Of a DNA stretch of 50,734 nucleotides, positions 1 to 7,279 are shown piece by piece. The DNA lies in NCBI GenBank assembly GCA_005880985.1, contig VBIQ01000025.1:1-50734 (forward strand), written 5' to 3'. Below the pieces are notes generated by a model. The model saw nothing but the letters and a program-made list of their open reading frames with translations, searched no databases and was not told the DNA's origin. Numbering within the stretch: the stretch's first letter is position 1; every line of letters begins with the position of its first letter. The translations under genes and the position numbers were made by a program. The DNA is from Chloroflexota bacterium. GTDB lineage: Bacteria > Chloroflexota > Dormibacteria > Aeolococcales > Aeolococcaceae.

Positions 1-57
1 AAGGACAAGAAGCGGGCAGGCGTCTTCACCATCCCCTCGGCCAAGTCGGCCTCCTGA
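1..57 (+). CDS. C-terminal end of a gene cut by the window edge, probably the IS21-type helper ATPase (IstB)
   Basis: An open frame enters from the left edge and ends at a TGA at 55-57, leaving 18 residues that finish in PSAKSAS. No domain is visible in so short a piece. It sits directly inside a set of IS21-type terminal repeats (67-161). In IS21 elements the last gene before the right end is the helper ATPase istB, so this is the likely identity. That is inference from position only; the residues themselves are not diagnostic. Confidence 0.4.
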   Translation, partial: KDKKRAGVFTIPSAKSAS

Positions 58-66
58 GCGGCTCAG

Positions 67-161
67 CTGGGGAAGTTCAAACCGTGGATCGGTAAAGAGA
101 CCGCCCAGGCTGGGGAATTTGAGACCGGGGAAAGTTGGGGAGTTTCACACCGGGATTGACA
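67..161 (+). mobile_element. Right end of an IS21-like insertion sequence
   Basis: Three related repeats with the core TGGGGA-TTT-ACCGG lie at 67-84, 110-130 and 135-161. The last ends in ATTGACA. Read in reverse, this tip begins TGTCAATCCCGGTGTGAAA, and the left end at 50558 begins TGTCAGCCCCGGTCTGAAA. Multiple terminal transposase-binding repeats and TGT...ACA tips are typical of IS21. A second CGGGATTGACAGT occurs at 177-189, 26 bases beyond the tip, and could be a trace of an earlier insertion edge. Confidence 0.65.
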
Positions 162-709
162 GTGGCAGACGACGAGCGGGATTGACAGTCGCTCGCCCGT
201 CAAAACGGCGCTCTCGCGGGGGTATCCCGAAGGGCCACTTCGTGTTCGACCGGGCACGCCAATTCGCCTCGAAAACGACCCGGTTATGCGCTGTAGACAC
301 GTCAACGAGCACGTGCGGGACTCCCGCGGTGGAGTCTCGCACGTGCATCGCGGCGACCGGGTGATAGAGGCTAGGGCGCTATCGCCCAACCGGAGACGTC
401 ATGAGGGTCGATGGAACGGGCCTGCCAACTCGGCAGCACTTGAAACCCGCCGTCACGGTGCCCCGCCGCACTCGCCAGTCCTCCTGGGCGGCAGCGCCAC
501 GGTGTAGCGGTGCAACTGGCGAGTGCGGCGATAGATGGTGAGCTGGCGGGGATGTGTTATCGGAGTAGTCAGGCTCTCTGCAGCCTCTCTGAGCTTTTGC
601 GAGATCCCACTGGTCCGACCAAGCGACACGCCCATCCATCGGATCTGCAGCGTGAGTACGGCATCCGCCTCGACCACGAGCGGCGGACGAGGCGTCTCCG
701 ACTGGACGG
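162..709. other. Region without a recognisable gene, next to the insertion sequence end
   Basis: Open frames here are short, overlap on both strands and show no known motif. The direct repeat CGGGATTGACAGT (151-163 and 177-189) is the only structure seen. It is probably flanking DNA disturbed by transposition. Confidence 0.4.
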
Positions 710-943
710 CTAGATGTCAGCCCCTCCGAGCAGCGGTGGTCGACTGTGTTTGTTGGCGCACTCGGGGCAGACGACCATGTAAGTCGTCAGCGGTGACGGC
801 ACTTGGCTGAGTCCGATCCATAGTATGCGTCCGCACTGACACTGCGCGATCTCGTGGCTGAGGGCTTCCGCCGCGTGGGGAGCGCCCTCGTGAGGTTGTC
901 CGTGCAGACACTGGAGGGCCCATCGCTCATCGACACAGCGCCG
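710..943 (-). pseudogene. Remnant of a small zinc-ribbon protein
   Basis: A frame closed upstream by TAG (946-944) and ending at TAG (712-710) reads about 77 residues. They contain CQCGR, then 24 residues later CPECANKH, preceded by a Cys/His-rich stretch (QCLHGQPHEG). The CxC-CxxC pairs suggest a zinc ribbon of the kind found in small actinobacterial proteins. No ATG or GTG lies near the beginning. A ribosome binding site with a GTG start exists upstream near 995 in another frame, but that frame stops at once. This suggests a frameshift or decay. It lies just downstream of vsr on the same strand. A regulatory role is possible but not shown. Confidence 0.3.
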
Positions 944-998
944 CTATCCCCGTCGGCGCCGATCGAGTCTGACCCTGTTCGACGGCGTGAACCACCTC

Positions 999-1598
999 CT
1001 ACTTTATGCCTTCAGTCCCAGGCCAAGGCGGGCTCACATCACGGTGCCACTCGGCCAGCGGACGGCTTGGCGACGACTGACCATAGATCGTCAGCGGTCC
1101 CGCGCCGAGCGTAGCTCTCGGCGAGGTCACCCCACGCGATCGCCGCGTGCTCTCCCTCACGCGCGCGCAGATCGCATAAGCCGATTCCTCCACCCCCGCG
1201 CCGCGAAGCTCGTGTTCCCATATCGAAATTACCCTCCAACCTTGGGACTTCAATGCATTGCGCTGCCGGACGTCACGATCAACCGTAGCTTGTACTTTCT
1301 CAGACCACCACGAGCTGTTGGAGGCTGGAAGGCTGAAGTGCTGGCGGCACCCGTGCCAGAAGCACCCGTCGACAAAGATGCAAATGCGCTCCGTCGGAAA
1401 CAATACGTCTGCGCGGCACCTGACCGCAGGCTCTGGCCGCCTGTCCTTCCTGAAGCGAAGCCCGCGAGCGAAGAGGGCGGCTCGCAGCCGTTGCTCGGGC
1501 TTCGTCGCACCTGGCCGATTGGCGAGCATGACTCTTCGGACGGCGGAGGACGACGATTGCGGCGCGCGAGATCGTATTGAGAGCTTCTCGCGTACCAA
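999..1598 (-). CDS. vsr: Very short patch repair endonuclease (Vsr)
   Basis: Vsr nicks DNA next to T:G mismatches that arise when 5-methylcytosine deaminates, protecting the host from mutation by its own C5 methyltransferase. The 199-residue protein has the family signature: a TKPE helix near residue 33, the catalytic Asp in RADVLFP (about residue 64), the FVDGCFWHGC zinc/active-site motif (about 76-85), a SWW motif (96-98) and VISIWEHE (about 124-130). The first possible start is a TTG at 1598. The ATG 23 residues later, just before NRPGATKPE, gives a more usual N-terminus and may be the real start. The C-terminal 65 residues are an unusual extension. It follows the restriction enzyme by two bases, completing a methyltransferase-nuclease-Vsr set, which fits a C5 methylation system. 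Confidence 0.93.
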   Translation of the reverse strand: MVREKLSIRSRAPQSSSSAVRRVMLANRPGATKPEQRLRAALFARGLRFRKDRRPEPAVRCRADVLFPTERICIFVDGCFWHGCRQHFSLPASNSSWWSEKVQATVDRDVRQRNALKSQGWRVISIWEHELRGAGVEESAYAICARVRESTRRSRGVTSPRATLGAGPLTIYGQSSPSRPLAEWHRDVSPPWPGTEGIK

Positions 1599-1600
1599 TT

Positions 1601-2662
1601 TTAGTGGCCCAAGGGAGTGTCGGTAGAATCGCTGTCGGCGTCGGCGACCTCTGGTTGACGTCGAATAGCGTAGAGTGGCTCGCCTTCGATTGTAATGCTC
1701 GCCTCGTTCTCGTCCACGCTCATGATGATCCGTGGTAGCGCTCGGAGATCATCCGGGATCGCCGCTAGCAACTCGTCAATCGGGCGGTGAACATAGCGCT
1801 CGAGGAATTGCGCCATAGTAGGACCCGCCATGCTATCGAGGTGCTCCCAAGCCCTAGGCCCGACAAAGACGTCGCCTCCCTGCTCCTCAAAGGCGCCCAC
1901 CAACTGTGTGAGCTTCGGATCTTCCGTCTTATCGAGGACCACTAGCATCGGCCGGTAGCCGCTGGTCCGGCAATCAACTGGGAAGTCGAGCTCCTCCCTC
2001 CACCTTCCCTGACCAGAGGCAGCAATCGTCACGCGGAGCTTGAACTCGTATGCGAGCTTCTGCTGTTGCAGGATGCAGTCGACTTGCCGACCCTTGCTGC
2101 GGTCAGCGTGCCGCTTGATTGGACTAGCTGCAGCGCTAAGTGGAATTCCACCCATCGCGCTTGCGAGAATAGGCTCGAAGAGATAGCCCGTCTCCTGCCC
2201 GGCGCGGTTGTCGATGTCAAACACCCACTTGCGCCAGAACATAAAGTGCGCCAGTGCTCGCGTGCTCATGAGGCCGAACTGCAACAGACCTCTCGGTCCC
2301 ACTTGGTCCATCGTAGGCAGAGGCTGCCGCTCCAATATCCGCTCGTACTTCAACCGCGTCTTGTACAGGCGGGCGAGGCACACAAAGTACGTCTCACTGT
2401 CTGGTTCGCCTGCGAGCAAGCGCTCGTATAGGTCAAGGAACTTTGCATCTGGGAGTGGGGGGTACTCAACTGACGGTAGGGAGAAGAACGACGGCAACTC
2501 TACGCCGCCAAATTCAGGAAAGTCGTTCCGGCGCTCCAAGTCCTGCGCCATGACCCCGATCAGATACGTGCAGTCAGCGTTGCTCAGTGGAACGCTCTGA
2601 CCTCCAGCCCCTCGCAACTGGGCCTTGCTGAGAGTTAGTTGTTGCTGCCTGGTCAGAGGCAT
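1601..2662 (-). CDS. Type II restriction endonuclease, partner of the C5 methyltransferase
   Basis: This 353-residue protein starts at an ATG inside the last codons of the methyltransferase gene (10-base overlap), so the two are translationally coupled. It ends two bases before the vsr start region. Residues 163-208 show a PD-(D/E)XK nuclease core: Glu163 in YLFEPIL, Asp195 in RQVDCIL and Glu206/Lys208 in AYEFKLR. A conserved-looking strand follows (RPMLVVLDKTED, about residues 237-248). Pairing with a C5 methyltransferase and Vsr makes a restriction role almost certain. The fold resembles what I remember of ApaLI-type enzymes (site GTGCAC, C5 partner), but that match is a guess; the recognition site cannot be read from sequence. 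Confidence 0.8.
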   Translation of the reverse strand: MPLTRQQQLTLSKAQLRGAGGQSVPLSNADCTYLIGVMAQDLERRNDFPEFGGVELPSFFSLPSVEYPPLPDAKFLDLYERLLAGEPDSETYFVCLARLYKTRLKYERILERQPLPTMDQVGPRGLLQFGLMSTRALAHFMFWRKWVFDIDNRAGQETGYLFEPILASAMGGIPLSAAASPIKRHADRSKGRQVDCILQQQKLAYEFKLRVTIAASGQGRWREELDFPVDCRTSGYRPMLVVLDKTEDPKLTQLVGAFEEQGGDVFVGPRAWEHLDSMAGPTMAQFLERYVHRPIDELLAAIPDDLRALPRIIMSVDENEASITIEGEPLYAIRRQPEVADADSDSTDTPLGH

Positions 2663-3936
2663 AGCGCGGTCTGGTCAACCCTCCCGGCCGGACGTTGAAA
2701 CATCGACGCGACTACGCTGGCCGTGTAGGCCAGTGCAGGGCTCATGCCCTGTGAGAGCGTGGGTACGAAGCTGATCAGGGCACCCCTCTCGGCAACCCTC
2801 GATGGCTCGCTGAGGTCCCTCGATAGCTGACGCGCAAAGACCTCGGCGAGTCTGGGAGGGACTGCATTGCCGATCAGCTGTGCTCGCTCCGAGAAGCTCC
2901 CGAGAAAGTGGAAGTCGTCCGGGAACGTCTGCAGACGGGCGGCTTCCCGCAGAGTTAACAACCGGTCTTCGTGTGGGTGAATGAATTCACGAACGGCGGC
3001 GGAGGTGACCGCCTTAGAGGGCTGGTCGGCGTGAAGCCGCCTGAGCGCGGCTGGTGCTCCACCACGTCTCTCTGTTGGGGTTCCGTCCATAACACGGCGG
3101 TGTGCTCGGCGTCTATAGCTATCGTGCCATAAGTCCTCAGGAAGATCGCGCATAGTCTGACCCTGTCCCAAACCGTGGCAACGTTGCAGGTCCACGCCAG
3201 CGAGCGGTCGATAGTAATGATCGTCTGGGTAGCCGGGGAGGACAGGACTGGCAGGCGGCAAGCCGGTGAGCGCTTCTGCCAGCGTGGGTCCCGGGGGGAG
3301 ATGCCTGCCAGCAAGGTGTGCGCCAGGTGCTCCTCGAGCGGTGTGAGTCGGCAGCGGAAAAGTCGGATCGAAGCCGAGACCGCCCACGGCAATCACACGT
3401 TTCCGGTGCTGTGGAACGCCGTAATTTGCCGCGTTGACCTTTCTGAGATGGATGCGGTAACCCGCTTCGACGAGTGGCTCGAGAAGATCAATAAGCCATC
3501 GGCCGTCCTCGCCGGTGAGGAATCCTTCGACGTTTTCGAAGAGAAAGGCACGCGGTTGAAGCTGAGCGACTGTTTGCGCGAACCAGCCGATCAAAGTGTT
3601 GCGCGCGTCGCCCCAACGCCGCAGCCCGGCCGAAGAGAATCCTTGGCACGGTGGTCCACCAATGATGATGTCAGTCGGCGGCAGTTCGAGAGGGGTCGTG
3701 AGGTCAGCAAGGACCGCACGAGGACCAAGGTTCTCATTGAAGGTTTGCACCGCCGATGGCTCATTATCGACAGCCAATACCGTCTCAAATCCCGCTTGAT
3801 GGAAGCCAAGTGCGAGAGCACCGGCTCCGCAAAAGAGATCCGTACAAGTGAGCCGTGGGCGCGAATCACGCTGCACGCCCGAACTCGATTCCGCGCTCGT
3901 GGCGGGCTCCTCCGTGCCGCGCGTAGCTGCTTTCAC
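2653..3936 (-). CDS. DNA (cytosine-5) methyltransferase of a type II restriction-modification system
   Basis: It transfers a methyl group from S-adenosylmethionine to C5 of cytosine in the restriction site. The conserved motifs appear in order: motif I DLFCGAGAL (33-41), motif IV GGPPCQGFS with catalytic Cys97, motif VI ENV (134-136), motif VIII QHRKRV (about 176-181) and the C-terminal QLIGNAVPP (motif X). Motifs VIII and X bracket the target-recognition region. At 427 residues it is a usual length. The first 28 residues are poorly ordered and may not all be translated. It is first in the minus-strand set, with the restriction gene overlapping its end by 10 bases and vsr next. It divides a region of unknown DNA from the rest of the window, as expected for a portable defence module. 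Confidence 0.95.
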   Translation of the reverse strand: MKAATRGTEEPATSAESSSGVQRDSRPRLTCTDLFCGAGALALGFHQAGFETVLAVDNEPSAVQTFNENLGPRAVLADLTTPLELPPTDIIIGGPPCQGFSSAGLRRWGDARNTLIGWFAQTVAQLQPRAFLFENVEGFLTGEDGRWLIDLLEPLVEAGYRIHLRKVNAANYGVPQHRKRVIAVGGLGFDPTFPLPTHTARGAPGAHLAGRHLPPGPTLAEALTGLPPASPVLPGYPDDHYYRPLAGVDLQRCHGLGQGQTMRDLPEDLWHDSYRRRAHRRVMDGTPTERRGGAPAALRRLHADQPSKAVTSAAVREFIHPHEDRLLTLREAARLQTFPDDFHFLGSFSERAQLIGNAVPPRLAEVFARQLSRDLSEPSRVAERGALISFVPTLSQGMSPALAYTASVVASMFQRPAGRVDQTALCL

Positions 3937-4473
3937 TGGTCCGCCTCAGATATGTCCTCGAGATAGCTGGGGGTGTTCCAGATGGCGCGGTCCCGATCCG
4001 CCAACGACTGCTGAAGTCTAGGCCCACGGGTTCTTGGCGTACATATGTACCCGCCTAGGCCTAACCGGGGAGCAGATGGGGCCTGGGATCCTCCCTGGCC
4101 TCCGGCTGGGGTAGGGCCGGCGAAGGGGAGCGCTCCCAGGTCGCCGCGCGGAGAGCGGATAACTTAGGTCAAGAGATTTGGCCGCTTCAAACACAAACGA
4201 CCAGGCGGAGCGCACCGCCAACGGCCGGCTCTCGGGTCGACAGCGGTTTTGACTGACCAGTGGGGTTTTCCAACGCTGGACCCTCCGTCCCCCGAGGCGA
4301 TATCCAACAACTAGACAGGCGTCGCATTCCCTGCTCGGTGAGCCGCGGCCAACTACGCAGATGCTCGAGAACTCCACGACGGGCCGAGGGCTGCGCCATC
4401 ATCTGCACGGCTGCCGACGCTAGGTCGTCGGAGACGATCCCAACACCCAGGGTCACTGGGGAGCGGTTGTGCA
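3937..4473. other. Intergenic stretch between the restriction set and the first ribbon-helix-helix gene
   Basis: Frames on both strands are short and low in complexity. There is no domain, RNA gene or clear hairpin. The methyltransferase promoter should lie at its left side (roughly 3940-4020), but no convincing -35/-10 pair was seen. Confidence 0.4.
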
Positions 4474-4507
4474 GATATCCGGATATCCGGCGTCCCGCCA
4501 CTAGGGT
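4474..4507 (+). promoter_or_regulatory. GATATC double-site operator and promoter of the first ribbon-helix-helix gene
   Basis: Two GATATC palindromes start 8 bases apart (4474-4479 and 4482-4487). They are followed by the shared block TACTAGG/CACTAGG with a -10-like TAGGGT at 4502-4507. The ATG at 4517 lies about where transcription would begin, so a leaderless message is likely. The same arrangement recurs at 6268-6301 upstream of the paralogue. Ribbon-helix-helix proteins commonly bind tandem palindromic half-sites and repress themselves, so this is a probable autoregulatory operator (inference). Confidence 0.6.
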
Positions 4508-4516
4508 TGCGGGCTC

Positions 4517-4693
4517 ATGCGCAATCGGCCGACGTTCGAGAAGACACTCGTCACCTTCGAGACAGCCCAGTTGGAGTACCTTCGCCGGGCCGCTTTCGCC
4601 GGCCACAGCAAAGTGTCAGTCCTGGTCCGCGAACTTGTCGACGAGGCGATGCGAAACGATCGTTGGCCTGAGGTACACAACGTCCGTCGCTGA
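4517..4693 (+). CDS. Small ribbon-helix-helix DNA-binding protein, copy 1
   Basis: Fifty-eight residues. The pattern is a basic N-terminal strand (FEKTLVTFETAQ), helix A (LEYLRRAAF) and helix B (VSVLVRELVDEAMRND), which fits the MetJ/Arc fold of antitoxins and plasmid regulators. It is too short to contain another domain. It differs from the copy at 6311 mainly around residues 1-6 and 27-34; the core VLVRELVDEAMR is nearly unchanged, and both end in RWPEVH-RR. It faces the 494-residue gene, ending 52 bases from that gene's stop (convergent). No ribosome binding site precedes the ATG, in line with leaderless translation from the promoter at 4474-4507. A role as antitoxin or repressor is inference. 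Confidence 0.75.
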   Translation: MRNRPTFEKTLVTFETAQLEYLRRAAFAGHSKVSVLVRELVDEAMRNDRWPEVHNVRR

Positions 4694-4745
4694 CCGGCGC
4701 TTGGGAGCGTTAATGGCGGGTACGGCCCGAGACGACGGTCGGATT

Positions 4746-6230
4746 TTACCCGCTTGTTGAGTCTTCGAGGTGTGCGCCGACATGGCCGATGACGAATCGG
4801 CGTCCAGTGAATTGACCGGGGTCGTACTTGTGGAAGTAGATGCGCGCACAGAACTGCGCTCCAGGCCCTGAGCCAATGCGCACGTGCTCCTCAAGACGGA
4901 TGCGTTTTCCGTTCCAGATGCGCTCGTACTGCCGACCGATGCTGCCCCCTAGGCGCGTCGCCCGCCCCGACATATCGACGCCGCGTGATGCTGCGGCGGC
5001 GTTGAGGGACTGACCGGTTCCGTTTGGTTCGGCCCATAACGCGGCGACCTCCTCGAGCGCGAGTAGAGTGTCGAGCATGTCGACCGGGCGTCGGAAGTGT
5101 GAGCGTTGTGCGGACTCCAATGCCTCGTCGAGGAAGAGCAGATGTGGGCATCTCGCGGCGGCACGCTCAACCGCCTCGAGGACGCTTGCAGGAGGCGGCT
5201 CCGGGTCTCTCTGAAGGAAGGCGAGCGCGCTCGGCGTGCGCCGCTGTACTTCTTCCAGAGCCTGCCGCTGAAAGGCGACTAGTGAGCGGAGCTCCTCGAG
5301 TTCGGACAACGTCCGCTCGTGCTCATCGAGCCAGTCGGGTGAGGCGTGAGTCCGGAAGCGCGCATCCAGGGCCCTTCGTCGAAACGCGGCGTGAGATGCA
5401 GACTGGCCAAACGCCGCCGCGGAGAGGGAACCGAGCCACCGACCGAGGAAATCGGGCAGCGGATCCCCGGCAGCCTCCAAGAATGATTGGTTCCAGAAGT
5501 TGTGGCGACGTGGGGGATCGTTCAGGGTCAAATGGGGCCAGTAGATCCGGGCGCCGTTGCGGCAGCCGAGGGCTCCCATGAGATGAGCGAACTCCATGCT
5601 TGGTTGCCGTTCAAGCGCGTAGCAGACGTGGGCAAGACCGGCACATGCCAGAGACAGCTCATCCCAATCGAAGGGACGCAGGTGCGGCGGGGTGTCCGCG
5701 AGCGAGTGCGACACATACACGACGGGACGGGTGCGCGATGGATCGACCAGCAGGCCGACAAGGTCGTCAACGTGGTCGGGACGGAGCACACGGGGCGCCG
5801 GTAGAAGGCGGCTTCCCCCGTCCACCACGGGAAAACGTCTGAGAAGCGTCGAGACGATCGGGAGCTGGGGGGGAGCAGATGCGTACGGGAGCAGGAGCCC
5901 AGAGGAGCCAGCGACGTGCACAGAGATCGCAATACTGGTGCGAGCAGCGATCTGCGCGGCGGAGATGCGTGCGACGCAGCGAAGGTCGGACTCATCCGGA
6001 TGCGGGTAGTGCCAGTCTGCCTGCCAGAGGCGGTCCTGCCCGTCAGTGAGAACCTCAGTGTGGAGGGTCTGGCCCGGCTTCAGGAGCTCAAGGCTCCGCC
6101 GCCCAGGAGACAGGTCGGCGATGGCATCGCGAGGGGCTGCGCCGTCGGCGAGCCACTCGCTGCTGACATCGACTAGCTCCTCGAGCCTTCCGGCAGCGAG
6201 GTCGAAGGTGACGGCGTAGATCGGTCGCAT
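4746..6230 (-). CDS. Unknown 494-residue protein between two ribbon-helix-helix genes
   Basis: I do not recognise a named family. The N-terminal half (1-240) is mixed strand/helix and contains ISVHVAG, a run of conserved-looking prolines (RPDHVDDLVGLLVDPSRTRPVVYVS) and RIYWPHL (about 229-235). The middle (290-400) is helical and rich in Glu/Arg, probably a coiled-coil or hairpin. The last 60 residues form a compact beta unit (RIRLEEHVRIG, CARIYFHKYD, RRFVIGHVGAHL) that looks somewhat like a ParE/RelE-type mini-fold, but no catalytic residues can be assigned. The gene shares an 80-base divergent promoter region, with its GATATC operator, with the ribbon-helix-helix gene at 6311. That suggests common control, perhaps as the large effector of a toxin-antitoxin or defence pair. 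Confidence 0.75.
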   Translation of the reverse strand: MRPIYAVTFDLAAGRLEELVDVSSEWLADGAAPRDAIADLSPGRRSLELLKPGQTLHTEVLTDGQDRLWQADWHYPHPDESDLRCVARISAAQIAARTSIAISVHVAGSSGLLLPYASAPPQLPIVSTLLRRFPVVDGGSRLLPAPRVLRPDHVDDLVGLLVDPSRTRPVVYVSHSLADTPPHLRPFDWDELSLACAGLAHVCYALERQPSMEFAHLMGALGCRNGARIYWPHLTLNDPPRRHNFWNQSFLEAAGDPLPDFLGRWLGSLSAAAFGQSASHAAFRRRALDARFRTHASPDWLDEHERTLSELEELRSLVAFQRQALEEVQRRTPSALAFLQRDPEPPPASVLEAVERAAARCPHLLFLDEALESAQRSHFRRPVDMLDTLLALEEVAALWAEPNGTGQSLNAAAASRGVDMSGRATRLGGSIGRQYERIWNGKRIRLEEHVRIGSGPGAQFCARIYFHKYDPGQFTGRRFVIGHVGAHLEDSTSG

Positions 6231-6267
6231 TGACCCCGCGGGGGCTCGGCGGTTCGGACCTCGTGAG

Positions 6268-6301
6268 GATATCTCGATATCCAGCGCCCTGCTACTAGGT
6301 T
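6268..6301. promoter_or_regulatory. GATATC double-site operator between the 494-residue gene and the second ribbon-helix-helix gene
   Basis: GATATC occurs at 6268-6273 and 6276-6281, again 8 bases apart, followed by a -10-like TAGGTT at 6296-6301 and an ATG 10 bases later. The layout is the same as at 4474-4507. The 80-base gap (6231-6310) must also hold the promoter of the minus-strand 494-residue gene, so binding here could control both directions. Confidence 0.6.
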
Positions 6302-6310
6302 GACGGGGCC

Positions 6311-6487
6311 ATGGCCGCTGAGCCCGCGTTCCGGAAGACGCTCGTCACGCTCGAGGCCGCCCAGTGGGAATACCTGCGACGAGCCGGGTTCGCCCGTCGC
6401 ACGACTCTGTCCGCCCTGGTCCGGGAACTTGTGGACGAAGCAATGAGGACGGATCGCTGGCCAGAGGTGCATCAGATCCGGCGATGA
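6311..6487 (+). CDS. Small ribbon-helix-helix DNA-binding protein, copy 2
   Basis: Fifty-eight residues with the same architecture as the copy at 4517: strand FRKTLVTLEAAQ, helix WEYLRRAGF, helix LSALVRELVDEAMRTD, tail RWPEVHQIRR. It diverges from the 494-residue gene, whose start is 80 bases away across the GATATC operator. The ATG is close behind a -10-like element, so the message is probably leaderless. Two copies with the same operator on each side of one gene suggest a duplicated antitoxin/repressor. Each could bind both operators. Which one pairs with the large protein cannot be told from sequence. Confidence 0.75.
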   Translation: MAAEPAFRKTLVTLEAAQWEYLRRAGFARRTTLSALVRELVDEAMRTDRWPEVHQIRR

Positions 6488-6615
6488 GTCATCAAGGGGA
6501 CGCTGGGGCCAGATGGTAGATTTGCTTATAGGAGCGTCATAACTTCGGTAACTCGCCGAGGTCCGCCAGCCCGGCTGATCTGTAGCTCTGATGCCTCCTT
6601 TCGTGTGAAAGGGGT

Positions 6616-7278
6616 ATGAGGACAGCCGGTGGGAGCATCGCTCGACTGAGCCCAGCGTTAGCCGCCCGAGGGCGGTCAGAGGGGATTCGCGAGCAGATCC
6701 AGCGGGTGGCGCGCCAGCTCTTCGTGCAGAGCGGGTATGACGGGCTGGGGGTGGGTGCCGTCGCCCGGGCGGCGCGCGTCTCGCGGTCGCGGGTCTACGC
6801 CCTCTTCCCGGGACGGCAGGCGCTGCTCGCCGGAGTCGTCGACCACGACGTCGATGAGCTGGTCGCCCGGATGGTCCCGGCGGCTCGCGCGCAACCCGAC
6901 CTCGACACCATGCTCACCGAAGGCGTCTCGACGTTCCTCGACTTCGTCGAGGAACGGAAGGGCGAATACGAGGTGCTGTTCGGGCTGACCGGTCGGCTCG
7001 AGCCGGACGTCGCGCGGCTCCTGCAGAGCCTGCGCGACCGGTTGGTCGACGCGTATCTGCTGCTCTTCCGACCCGCGGTCGAGGCCTATGGAATCAAATG
7101 GCCATCCGAAGCCGAGGCGCGTCTGACCGCCCACGCGATGATGGCCATGGTCGAGGGGGCAGTCCAGGCGTGGCTTGCTGAGGCGACGCTGCCTCGAGGC
7201 CGGCTGATCCAGGTCCTGGCCGCGATGATCCGGCGGGCGCTGGTCCCGCTCCTGGCGGGCGCGCGGGCCGAGGCCTGA
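6616..7278 (+). CDS. TetR-family transcriptional regulator, first of a tandem pair
   Basis: A 220-residue one-component regulator. The N-terminal helix-turn-helix spans about residues 23-75 (REQIQRVARQLFVQSGYDGLGVGAVARAARVSRSRVYALFPGRQALL), which is the standard TetR layout with the recognition helix at VSRSRVYALF. The rest is an all-helical ligand-binding and dimer domain with FLDFVEERKGEYEVLFG. The first 20 residues are probably a flexible leader. The next gene starts one base after its stop and encodes a close relative, so the two are likely co-transcribed and may form heterodimers. No target operon is adjacent, and the ligand is unknown. Confidence 0.9.
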   Translation: MRTAGGSIARLSPALAARGRSEGIREQIQRVARQLFVQSGYDGLGVGAVARAARVSRSRVYALFPGRQALLAGVVDHDVDELVARMVPAARAQPDLDTMLTEGVSTFLDFVEERKGEYEVLFGLTGRLEPDVARLLQSLRDRLVDAYLLLFRPAVEAYGIKWPSEAEARLTAHAMMAMVEGAVQAWLAEATLPRGRLIQVLAAMIRRALVPLLAGARAEA

Positions 7279-7279
7279 G

